From an uncultured Chloroflexota bacterium (GTDB lineage: Bacteria; Chloroflexota; Dehalococcoidia; SAR202; UBA11138): 10,934 nt of DNA. This document shows, in pieces, positions 1 through 6,634 of the stretch (positions are counted from its first letter, which is position 1; each line of letters begins with the position of its first letter). The stretch is taken from contig CAJWRP010000039.1 of NCBI GenBank assembly GCA_913046025.1, forward strand, positions 1 through 10,934. The letters are read 5' to 3'. A program made the translations under genes and the position numbers. The notes under the pieces are model-generated. The model did not search any database. It saw only the letters and a list, made by a program, of their open reading frames with translations, and had not been told where the DNA came from.

Positions 1-2
1 AT

Positions 3-437
3 GGAGAAGGTGTCACGCAAGATGATAAAGAAGCAGTAAAGTGGTATCGATTAGCAGCCGAGCAAGATGACGCAGATGCACAGAACAATCTTGGTTGGAT
101 GTATCAAAAAGGAGAAGGTGTGACTCAAGATGACAAAGAAGCAGTAAAGTGGTATCGATTAGCAGCTGAACAAGGATATATATTTGCGCAGCAAGATCTT
201 GGTAAGATGTACGAAAAAGGCGAAGGGGCGCCACAGGACGATTCAGAGGCAGTCAAGTGGTACGGCATGGCGGCCGAACAAGGCTTGGCCTCAGCGCAGT
301 GTAACCTCGGTATTTTTTATATGGAAAGCAGAGGTGTACAACACGACAAGCCGGTGGCACTCGAATGGTTTCATAAGGCGGCTCGACAAGGGCATTCTCT
401 GGCTCACTATAACCTTGGCTTGGCTTACCTCGCCGCC
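3..437 (+). repeat. Sel1-repeat coding tandem array, 108-base period
   Basis: A 36-codon unit recurs in frame. Bases 3-65 and 111-173 encode 21 identical residues and differ at five bases, all synonymous third positions. The third unit (from about 177) and the fourth (from about 285) are more diverged and use more G+C-rich codons. A fifth unit starts near 393 but runs into the radical-SAM-like part after NLGLAYL. The first two units use A/T-ending codons (gaa, aaa, gca, gta, tta) much more than the rest of the window, which may indicate separate origin of that part. Confidence 0.85.
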
Positions 438-1622
438 AGTGTGGATGAGTCTCGTCATGAGATGCGCGTGCTGGACCTCATGTTTGCCAAGGACGGTGCT
501 GATGAGGTCCAGGCCGTGGTCAAAGACTTTCAGCCCGACGTTGTTGGCCTGTCCATACGTAATCTGGATAACCAGAGTTACTTCAACCCGGTGTCCAACC
601 TACCTGCAGTAAAGGAAGTTGTTCAGCGCATTCGAGCGCAGAGTAAGGCCGTCACTGTATGCGGTGGGCCAGCCTTCAGCATACTGCCAGCAAGGTGTCT
701 TGAGTATGTCGAGGCCGACCTCGGAGTGGTTGGAGACGCTACGCAGGCCTTCGCGCAACTGCTGGAGCGACTGGATGACAACATGAGCTACAAAGATATT
801 CCTGGCCTGGTTTACAGGGAAGACGGCCAGACCATCGTTGGGGAGGGCAGCTTCTCGTCTACCTTCGAAGTTAAGCCCCGGTTAGACCTCTTGGACATGA
901 AGAAATACGACGGCTCTGGGTTCGGCGTTGGCGTGATAACCAAGCTTGCTTCGGCGTACTACCCCAAGGATAGCGATACGGCGTGGCACACTGGCGATGA
1001 TCGACACATCAGAGATGTCGCCGTAGTTTTGGACGAGATCAGAGGGATACAGGAAAATTTTGGCATCCGTAAATTCTTCTTCATATCCTCGGGCTTCAAC
1101 GTTCCGTCTGAGGATGCCAAACTGTTATGCAAGACGATTATCTACGCCAACCTGGGAATTCGCTGGAACACTGGAATACGCCCAAATGACTTCGACGGCG
1201 AACTGGCCGAACTGATGAAGCGATCAGGGTGCTCGTTGGCTCTCCTTAATGAGGGCAGCGCCACTGCCGAGGACCTTACATCACGTCTGAACCAGCTTCG
1301 CGAAACTTCAGCCATATGCAAGTCGGTGGAGCTACCGCACACGATGAACATGGCGTTCGGACTGCCTGGTGAGACCGAAGAGACGGTAAACGAAAAACTA
1401 GATTTCCTTAAAGAAACTCAGCCCGTCTTCGTGGTGTTGAGGGTTGGCAACAGACTGCTTCCTTACTCGACTCTGTCCCGCATCGCCATTGAAGAGGGTG
1501 TGATTGCGAACGAAGAGGAGTTGCTGGAGCCCAGGTTCTACGTTAATCCAGCCGTTAGAGACTGGCTTCCTCAGCGCCTGCAAAAAGAGGCCTCCGAACA
1601 CCCCCGCTGGAACGTAACGTAA
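3..1622 (+). CDS. Sel1-repeat / B12-binding radical-SAM-like fusion protein, 5' partial, cluster cysteines missing
   Basis: The reading frame is open to the left edge, so the true start lies outside the window; 539 residues are visible. Residues 1-138 are about four and a half Sel1 repeats of 36 residues (units carry the NLGxMYxxGxGV and EAVKWYRLAAEQG patterns), a helical solenoid for protein contacts. From about residue 137 the chain resembles the B12-binding/radical-SAM family: VVGLSIRNLDN at 180-190 is in the Rossmann part, LPGETEETV near 453 in the barrel, and the family C-terminus (NPAVRDWLPQ) is near the end. The first strand and the normal N-terminus of the B12 domain are absent. After VITK the motif CX3CX2C should follow, but those positions hold Ser317, Pro321 and Ser324 (bases 951, 963, 972), so no SAM-binding 4Fe-4S cluster is expected. 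Family assignment is firm; radical chemistry is unlikely; the function is unknown. The next gene starts 208 bases later and shows no obvious link. Confidence 0.85.
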   Translation, partial: GEGVTQDDKEAVKWYRLAAEQDDADAQNNLGWMYQKGEGVTQDDKEAVKWYRLAAEQGYIFAQQDLGKMYEKGEGAPQDDSEAVKWYGMAAEQGLASAQCNLGIFYMESRGVQHDKPVALEWFHKAARQGHSLAHYNLGLAYLAASVDESRHEMRVLDLMFAKDGADEVQAVVKDFQPDVVGLSIRNLDNQSYFNPVSNLPAVKEVVQRIRAQSKAVTVCGGPAFSILPARCLEYVEADLGVVGDATQAFAQLLERLDDNMSYKDIPGLVYREDGQTIVGEGSFSSTFEVKPRLDLLDMKKYDGSGFGVGVITKLASAYYPKDSDTAWHTGDDRHIRDVAVVLDEIRGIQENFGIRKFFFISSGFNVPSEDAKLLCKTIIYANLGIRWNTGIRPNDFDGELAELMKRSGCSLALLNEGSATAEDLTSRLNQLRETSAICKSVELPHTMNMAFGLPGETEETVNEKLDFLKETQPVFVVLRVGNRLLPYSTLSRIAIEEGVIANEEELLEPRFYVNPAVRDWLPQRLQKEASEHPRWNVT

Positions 1623-1830
1623 GGTGTCTTGAACCACTGCCTTGTGTGGCAGAACGGCCCTTTGACAGGTCCCGACTTCGTCGAGGATGCTCGATGAAAT
1701 CGGCATTCGGGGCGCATTTTTGAGTGTGTCCTATAGGTTAGTTTGTGGAGAGGCATTCCTACTGGTGACAAAGATTTCATAAGTTGAAAAATCTGGTTGA
1801 AGCGAATCGGCTTAATTAAAAGGGAAAGAT
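1623..1830 (+). other. Intergenic spacer between the fusion gene and the enolase-family gene
   Basis: No open frame worth calling is seen on either strand. A short inverted repeat, CTGCC/GGCAG with a six-base loop near 1637-1652, has no T tract after it and is too weak to call a terminator. TTGACA at 1662-1667 lacks a convincing -10 box 16-18 bases downstream. The 3' end (1796-1811) carries a 16-base motif that recurs upstream of the ACIII operon. A purine-rich ribosome site (AGGGAAAG) lies just before the next start at 1831. Confidence 0.6.
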
Positions 1831-3021
1831 ATGAAAATAACAGACGTTAAGGTCTACGTCATCGAGACGGACTGGGACGACAGGCCGGGAGGCGACACGC
1901 CAAGGCTGCCAAAAAAGAGGCAATTCATCTTTCTCAAAGTAGAGACAGATGAGGGCATAGACGGTTGGGGCGAGGTCACCAATTACCCTGGCCTCGTGGG
2001 CAACCGGGCCATCGGACGCTACATACAGGAGCTAAAGGTCTTCCTGGTGGGACAGGACCCGACGGCCATCGAGTATATATGGCAGCGCACCTTTCGGCTG
2101 TTCACCTACACGGGCACTCGCGGAGCCACCACGGCGGCCATCAGCGGCATCGACATCGCCCTTTGGGATATCCTGGGCAAGAGCTTGGACAAGCCCATAT
2201 ATGCCCTTCTGGGCGGGCCTGTCAGAGACCGCATAGCCCTTTATACCCATCCACCTGAGCCTGCCACTCCTGAAGCGGCCGTTGCGGACGCCAAAGAGAT
2301 CGTCGCTTCCGGGCATCGCGCACTCAAGATGGACCCCATGATGCACTCCCTGCATGGCGGTATGAAAGACGGCAACATCACCTTCATGGACGGGGAACTG
2401 AGCCCGCAAGGCCTGGCGGAGGCTGTGGAAATTACTGCTGCCGTTCGTGAAGCCGTTGGCCCGCACATAGAGGTGCTTATCGACGCCCACGGCAGGTACA
2501 ACGTGCCCACCGCTATACAGCTAGCTAACGCATTGGCTCCCTACAACATTCACTGGTTTGAAGAGCCCGTACCTGTGGAAAGTTACTCAGCGCTAAAACA
2601 GGTCCGGGAGAAGATATCGTCGCGCATTAGTGTAGGGGAGCGGCTGCACACCAGGTTCGAGTTCGTTCCAATTTTCGAAAACAACCTAGCAGACTACATC
2701 ATGCCTGATGTGACCTGGACCGGAGGCATCAGCGAACTTAAGAAGATATCTACCATGGCGGAGGCCTACTACATTCCGGTTTCGCCGCATGACGCCAGCG
2801 GACCAATCAACATCATGGCCGGAGCGCAGGTGATGATGACCGTTCCGAACTTCTACAAGCTGGAGACTATTCGTTACGACCTCAGCGGATACAACAAGTT
2901 CATGGACGTGCCGCTAGATATACGCAACGGCGACCTGTACCTGTCGGACCGGCCTGGTCTGGGAATGAATCTGGATGAGGAATTTCTGAAGGCTCACGCT
3001 GTGGAGGGCTTCAGGGAATGA
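1831..3021 (+). CDS. Mandelate racemase/muconate lactonizing enzyme family protein (galactonate dehydratase-like)
   Basis: The product is 396 residues, a normal length for the enolase superfamily, probably a cytosolic acid-sugar dehydratase. Residues 1-130 form the capping domain, with GIDIALWDILGK (106-117) and LLGGPVRDRI at its end. The barrel follows. Metal ligands are Asp218 (in DAHGR), Glu244 (in WFEEP) and Glu270 (in GERLH). The His320-Asp293 dyad lies in SPHDASGPI and PDVTW. Spacing of these five residues (26, 26, 23, 27) equals that of mandelate racemase D195-E221-E247-D270-H297. Lys166 in LKMDP and His220 are further catalytic candidates, as in galactonate dehydratase-like members. 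A loop of about 23 residues is inserted between Lys166 and Asp218 relative to mandelate racemase. A Shine-Dalgarno-like AGGGAAAG precedes the ATG. Substrate cannot be read from sequence; proton abstraction alpha to a carboxylate is the shared step. It stands alone between two spacers. Confidence 0.9.
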   Translation: MKITDVKVYVIETDWDDRPGGDTPRLPKKRQFIFLKVETDEGIDGWGEVTNYPGLVGNRAIGRYIQELKVFLVGQDPTAIEYIWQRTFRLFTYTGTRGATTAAISGIDIALWDILGKSLDKPIYALLGGPVRDRIALYTHPPEPATPEAAVADAKEIVASGHRALKMDPMMHSLHGGMKDGNITFMDGELSPQGLAEAVEITAAVREAVGPHIEVLIDAHGRYNVPTAIQLANALAPYNIHWFEEPVPVESYSALKQVREKISSRISVGERLHTRFEFVPIFENNLADYIMPDVTWTGGISELKKISTMAEAYYIPVSPHDASGPINIMAGAQVMMTVPNFYKLETIRYDLSGYNKFMDVPLDIRNGDLYLSDRPGLGMNLDEEFLKAHAVEGFRE

Positions 3022-3061
3022 GAGCAGAAATGGTTCAAATGTCGTGGAAAGCTGCTATAAT

Positions 3062-3082
3062 TCTGCCCGTGATTTGGGCAGA
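3062..3082. terminator. Inverted repeat after the enolase-family gene, possible terminator
   Basis: TCTGCCC (3062-3068) and GGGCAGA (3076-3082) form a perfect seven-pair stem with a seven-base loop, about 40 bases after the stop codon at 3021. There is no T run after it on the + strand, so it does not match a standard intrinsic terminator. It may end or stabilise the upstream mRNA, and it lies between the two transcription units. Confidence 0.4.
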
Positions 3083-3170
3083 CAATGCGACACTGCATGG
3101 TGGGACTGCTAAGAGGTGGGACGCCTTGGAATTTAAGGGCTCTCCAGCGCAGTAAAAGGTCAATAAACCC

Positions 3171-3198
3171 TTGACACGTTCTGAGCAACTGTGATAAT
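3171..3198 (+). promoter_or_regulatory. Sigma-70-type promoter for the ACIII operon
   Basis: TTGACA (3171-3176) is a perfect -35 box. A 16-base spacer leads to GATAAT (3193-3198), which matches TATAAT at five of six positions and is preceded by the TGn extended -10 element (3190-3192). Transcription would begin near 3205, leaving a leader of about 60 bases before the first start codon at 3267. It is the only strong promoter-like site I see in the window. Confidence 0.7.
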
Positions 3199-3220
3199 TT
3201 TCACCAGGCTGTTGAAGCCA

Positions 3221-3238
3221 ATCGCCGACAGCGGCGGT
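3221..3238 (+). promoter_or_regulatory. Leader hairpin in the ACIII operon 5' UTR
   Basis: CGCCG (3223-3227) pairs with CGGCG (3232-3236) around a four-base loop, extended by a T-G and an A-T pair to seven pairs. It falls between the predicted transcription start and the first start codon. It could affect mRNA stability or translation; no known riboswitch is recognised. Confidence 0.35.
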
Positions 3239-3266
3239 ATATGAAAAGTACGAGGCAAGTCGTTTA

Positions 3267-3560
3267 ATGGATCCATCGGCTCTTGGCCACCTAGAGTGGA
3301 GCGAACTGGGAAAACTTCTTACTTCGCTTTGGATCGTGGTCCTTTTCATAGTATTGTTTGCGGCGAATATAATCGTGGGTCACAATTTCCTCCCATCGTT
3401 CATCATGTCAGGACATGTTCCTCAGGCCTTTCACAAAGCAAGAATCGCTTTTTATGTTTTTGCGTTCACTTGCTTGGCGATTGCGGTGTTCTTCATTATT
3501 CGGGTCATAGGGCTGACTGCTGGCGTTCTCCAGAGGTTTTGGCCTGATTACTACATATAG
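3267..3560 (+). CDS. Small two-helix membrane protein, first gene of the ACIII operon
   Basis: The 97-residue product has two hydrophobic segments, about residues 20-38 and 59-82, joined by a polar loop with GHNFLPS and several His (39, 50, 56), and a short C-terminal tail. I do not recognise the family and do not assign a function. ATG 3267 is the only usual start in this frame after the stop at 3213. Its ribosome site (GAGG, 3252-3255) is a rather long 11 bases away. It is the first gene after the promoter and ends 12 bases before actA, so it is probably co-transcribed and may be an accessory or assembly membrane subunit of ACIII. That role is inferred from position only. Confidence 0.75.
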   Translation: MDPSALGHLEWSELGKLLTSLWIVVLFIVLFAANIIVGHNFLPSFIMSGHVPQAFHKARIAFYVFAFTCLAIAVFFIIRVIGLTAGVLQRFWPDYYI

Positions 3561-3572
3561 GGAAAACCTACT

Positions 3573-4286
3573 TTGATACCTGGCGATTTTCAAATACGGA
3601 AGCCTACGGGCAAGCAGCTAGCGCTGTTCGGCATTATGGGTGTCGTGAGCCTAGCCGCACTTGTAGGGCTGGTACTTGCGCTGATCTGGATAATTTCGGC
3701 TTGGCTGGGCACACCAGTCATATTCGGATATGACGAGGGACCCACACAGCCAATTGATTTCCCTCACCCAACTCACGTTCAGGACTTGGGCTTGGACTGC
3801 ACCTTCTGCCACAGGAATGTGACTGAGGGCGCAGCAGCTACGATACCATCGGCTGGCCTGTGCTTGACTTGCCACGAGGTTGTGGGTGATGGACTGGAAC
3901 AGATCGAAGACCTTCGAAAACAGGTTGCCGATGACCGCCCTATAGATTGGGTGCGTGTCCATCGTGTTCCCGACCATGTGCACTTCGTTCACGAGGCGCA
4001 TATTAGAAGATTCTCCGGTGTTAAAACAATTGTTGAAGAGTGGACCGACGTAGTTAATCCGTCGGTTGAGACAGAAATCAGGTTGGCCGAGGCGCAAAGG
4101 ATTGTGCGTGGCGCTGCAGTTGGTCAGACCATTGAGATTGCAGAGGCGCAGGTCTGCTCAGTATGCCATGGCGACGTTGGCAGCATGGCAACGGTCCAGC
4201 AGGTACGTCCGCTAAAGATGGCTGATTGCGTCGACTGCCACAGGGACAACAACGCCCCGACAGATTGCACAACCTGTCATTACTAG
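3573..4286 (+). CDS. actA: Pentahaem c-type cytochrome subunit of alternative complex III, ActA
   Basis: The 237-residue protein has one N-terminal membrane helix (about 18-45) with basic residues before it, followed by a periplasmic domain. Five CXXCH haem c motifs are seen: Cys76-His80, Cys97-His101, Cys195-His199, Cys219-His223 and Cys232-His236, the last ending the protein. Five haems and one anchor are typical of ActA, which passes electrons from the Fe-S subunit towards the monohaem cytochrome or the terminal oxidase. The start is TTG at 3573: it is the first start-type codon after the previous gene's stop in the same frame, keeps the basic N-terminus before the anchor, and has AGGG at 3559-3562. 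An internal ATG would cut into the membrane helix. The gene sits directly before actB1, as usual for ACIII operons. Confidence 0.92.
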   Translation: MIPGDFQIRKPTGKQLALFGIMGVVSLAALVGLVLALIWIISAWLGTPVIFGYDEGPTQPIDFPHPTHVQDLGLDCTFCHRNVTEGAAATIPSAGLCLTCHEVVGDGLEQIEDLRKQVADDRPIDWVRVHRVPDHVHFVHEAHIRRFSGVKTIVEEWTDVVNPSVETEIRLAEAQRIVRGAAVGQTIEIAEAQVCSVCHGDVGSMATVQQVRPLKMADCVDCHRDNNAPTDCTTCHY

Positions 4287-4314
4287 GCTCACTTCTAGAG
4301 GCTTTGTTTAAAGA

Positions 4315-6564
4315 ATGGCGATAACTCGAAGAAAATTTCTAACCGTTGTTGGTGGCTCTGCCGCAGGTGCGGTGGTGTTTCAGGCATGTGGCGTTCCGGC
4401 AGATGAGCTGCTGGTCCAAGCGCCCGTTGAAATGCCTGAGGACCTCGTCACCGGTCTGGATAACTGGTATGCCACTATGTGCCGCCAGTGTTCCACTAGC
4501 GAAGGTATCGTCGTTAGGGTCATGGAGGGTCGTGCCAAAAAAGTCGAAGGCAATGTGGACTATCCCATTAACGAGGGCAGCCATAGCGTACGATGTGAGG
4601 CAGGCCTTCAAGCGCTCTACCATCCAGACAGGATTCGCGGGCCGTTGGTTCGTGTCGGCGAACGCGGATCGGGTCAGTTCCGAGAGATAAGCTGGGACGA
4701 TGCCAAAGCGCGTCTAATTCAGCAGTTGAAGAATTTACAGGACGGCGGTCGTCAGTCCTCAGTTGTCTTGGCAACAGACCCCGTCGGTGGACACCTGGGT
4801 AGCATAGTTGAAAAGTTCGCTTCTGAATACGGCGCACGCCACATGGGTTATGAACCAATGGAGCGTACCACGGTAAGGCGCGCCATCAAGCACGTGTTCG
4901 GTCAGGACATTATGCCTGACTTCGACATAGAGAATGCAAATGTGGTCTTGTCCTTCGGGGCAGACTTCCTCAATACCTGGGGTTCGCCGGTACGGTACGC
5001 CAGAGGGTATGGCGAGTTCCGGCAGGGCGATCGGGAGCGCGGCGATTTCATTCACGTGGACTCACGCTTCTCCATGACATCTGCTAACGCGGACAAGTGG
5101 GTATACCTTAACCCTGGTTCCGAGGGCATTCTGGCCCTCAGCATTGCACAGGTAATAATTCACGATGGTCTCGGCGACGACGCTGCTGCCCGAGCCCTGA
5201 CCAGCAACGTAAACTTCGACATCGATGATTTCGCTCCAGCTAACGTAGCCGTGGCAGTTGGCCTCTCGGCTGAAGATATACATAGTCTGGCGGTTCGGTT
5301 CGCTAGCCACGGCCCATCACTGGCCATTGGTGGCGGTCCCGCCGGCGCTTATACAAATGGCTTCGCTAACCTGGTGGCTATATATTCGCTGAACCAGTTG
5401 GTTGGCAACGTAAATAAGCCAGGTGGGGTCGTATTCAATCCGAAATCGCCTTTTGAAGATGTACCGGTTACTGCTGGTGTGTCCTCCTTCGCGGAGTGGC
5501 ACAGGCTTGCCGAGGAGATGAACGGCGGCGGAGTGCAGGCGCTTATGGTCCGAGATGCGGATTTGTGGCACGGCCTGCCAGATGCAACTGGCTTTAAGAG
5601 CGCATCATTCAACGTTCCGCTAATTGTCAGCTTCTCAGGCTTAATGGACGACATGACGGCCATGTCCGACCTGATTCTTCCTCAGCACAACTATCTGGAA
5701 GACTGGGGCACTGATGTTCCGGACTCTGGTACTGGTTACCAGACGGTTGGATTCCAACAGCCCGTTGTCAGGCCCTTCCTTGAGGCGCGAGGCGAGCAGT
5801 TGGGCACCAGGAGCTTCGGTGATGTTCTCTTGGGCGCGGCGCAGGGCCTTGAATTAGATCTGGGGCAGTCCGGCGATTCAATGAAAGAGATTGTTCGGGA
5901 CGCCGCAAAAACGCTTTTTGACGAAAACAGAGGTTCGGTGAAGGCGGCCACATTTGAGGGCTTCTGGAACGGATTGTTGCAACGCGGAGGTTGGTGGGAT
6001 TCGTCGGCCACGGAAGATCGTGTGCCAGCCCCATCGGCTCTGGTTGAGGTCTCACAAGCGACCTTTAGCAATGGCGACTTCTACCTGATGCCTTTCGCCA
6101 GCACAGGAATTGGCGATGGTCGGGGTGCGGCCTTGCCATGGTTGCAGGCAACTCCTGATCCAATAACCTCGGCGACGTGGCAGACGTGGGTTGAAATTAA
6201 CGAACACAAGGCAGAAGAGCTGGATATAAAAGAGGGAGACGTGATAAGAATCACTTCCTCTTCTGGAAGCATAGACGCCGTTGCATATCCTCATCCAGCG
6301 GTTTCGCCTAACGCTATAGCTGTTCCTGTAGGACAGGGGCATATTGCCGGCGGCAGGTACGCCAAGGACCGTGGAGCAAACGTCTACTCCATTCTGGATA
6401 CTAGATCAGATGAGAAGACTGGCGCTCTGGCCTGGGCGGCAACCAAAGTCAATATTGCCAAGACTGGCCAGTGGATTCAAGTATCGAAGTTTGAGAACGC
6501 GGTGACTGAAGCTCCACGTGACGAAGAGCAGCTAATTATCAAGATAACACCAATAGACGGTTAG
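4315..6564 (+). CDS. actB1: Molybdopterin-oxidoreductase-like subunit of alternative complex III, ActB1
   Basis: The 749-residue product begins with a twin-arginine signal (TRRKFL, residues 4-9) and a hydrophobic stretch ending at Cys25, a possible but atypical lipobox. It therefore acts on the outer face of the membrane. The fold is that of the molybdopterin oxidoreductase family, with an N-terminal Fe-S-type region, central domains and a C-terminal dinucleotide-binding-like domain (about 595-745; EELDIKEGDVIRI). The usual CX2CX3C...C site is reduced to Cys56, Cys59 and Cys94, with Glu63 at the third position. No other Cys occurs in the protein, so neither a regular 4Fe-4S cluster nor a Cys/Sec Mo ligand is available. 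That agrees with ActB1 being a cofactor-free scaffold. In several well-studied complexes this part is fused to the Fe-S part; here it is a separate gene. It lies 28 bases after actA. Confidence 0.92.
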   Translation: MAITRRKFLTVVGGSAAGAVVFQACGVPADELLVQAPVEMPEDLVTGLDNWYATMCRQCSTSEGIVVRVMEGRAKKVEGNVDYPINEGSHSVRCEAGLQALYHPDRIRGPLVRVGERGSGQFREISWDDAKARLIQQLKNLQDGGRQSSVVLATDPVGGHLGSIVEKFASEYGARHMGYEPMERTTVRRAIKHVFGQDIMPDFDIENANVVLSFGADFLNTWGSPVRYARGYGEFRQGDRERGDFIHVDSRFSMTSANADKWVYLNPGSEGILALSIAQVIIHDGLGDDAAARALTSNVNFDIDDFAPANVAVAVGLSAEDIHSLAVRFASHGPSLAIGGGPAGAYTNGFANLVAIYSLNQLVGNVNKPGGVVFNPKSPFEDVPVTAGVSSFAEWHRLAEEMNGGGVQALMVRDADLWHGLPDATGFKSASFNVPLIVSFSGLMDDMTAMSDLILPQHNYLEDWGTDVPDSGTGYQTVGFQQPVVRPFLEARGEQLGTRSFGDVLLGAAQGLELDLGQSGDSMKEIVRDAAKTLFDENRGSVKAATFEGFWNGLLQRGGWWDSSATEDRVPAPSALVEVSQATFSNGDFYLMPFASTGIGDGRGAALPWLQATPDPITSATWQTWVEINEHKAEELDIKEGDVIRITSSSGSIDAVAYPHPAVSPNAIAVPVGQGHIAGGRYAKDRGANVYSILDTRSDEKTGALAWAATKVNIAKTGQWIQVSKFENAVTEAPRDEEQLIIKITPIDG

Positions 6565-6621
6565 GGCAGCTTAACAATCTGAGAAAATGACGATTTGGTC
6601 CTGGCATGGTGAAGGACCTCC

Positions 6622-6627
6622 GGAGGA
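6622..6627 (+). promoter_or_regulatory. Strong ribosome binding site that sets the actB2 start
   Basis: GGAGGA at 6622-6627 stands seven to eight bases before ATG 6635. The upstream in-frame ATG at 6587 has only a weak TGAGAA before it. This favours initiation at 6635. Confidence 0.7.
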
Positions 6628-6634
6628 ACTGGGT

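Larger units (their letters stand above)
3022..3266 (+). other. Intergenic region carrying hairpin, promoter and leader of the ACIII operon
   Basis: No gene is supported here. In order it holds an inverted repeat at 3062-3082, a near-consensus promoter at 3171-3198, the 16-base motif shared with the 1796-1811 leader at 3211-3226, a G+C-rich hairpin at 3221-3238, and an eight-codon frame at 3241-3267 whose TAA overlaps the ATG of the next gene. The sites are described separately. Confidence 0.7.

Noticed and set aside
13..234. Minus-strand frame opposite the Sel1 repeats
   Set aside because: It mirrors the repeat coding of the + strand and has no recognisable protein pattern; the Sel1 reading is unambiguous.
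1637..1652. Short inverted repeat CTGCC/GGCAG after the fusion gene
   Set aside because: Five pairs only and no T tract, so not enough for a terminator call.
1662..1691. TTGACA as a promoter -35 box for the enolase-family gene
   Set aside because: No acceptable -10 box is found 16-18 bases downstream (the sequence reads GGATGC/GATGCT).
2032..2490. Long minus-strand frame inside the enolase-family gene
   Set aside because: It lies opposite a well-conserved enzyme with complete active site and shows no family features.
3267..4286. Possible stop-codon read-through joining the small membrane protein to ActA, because both share a frame
   Set aside because: ActA already has its own anchor and basic N-terminus, a usable TTG start and a ribosome-site-like AGGG; nothing points to read-through.
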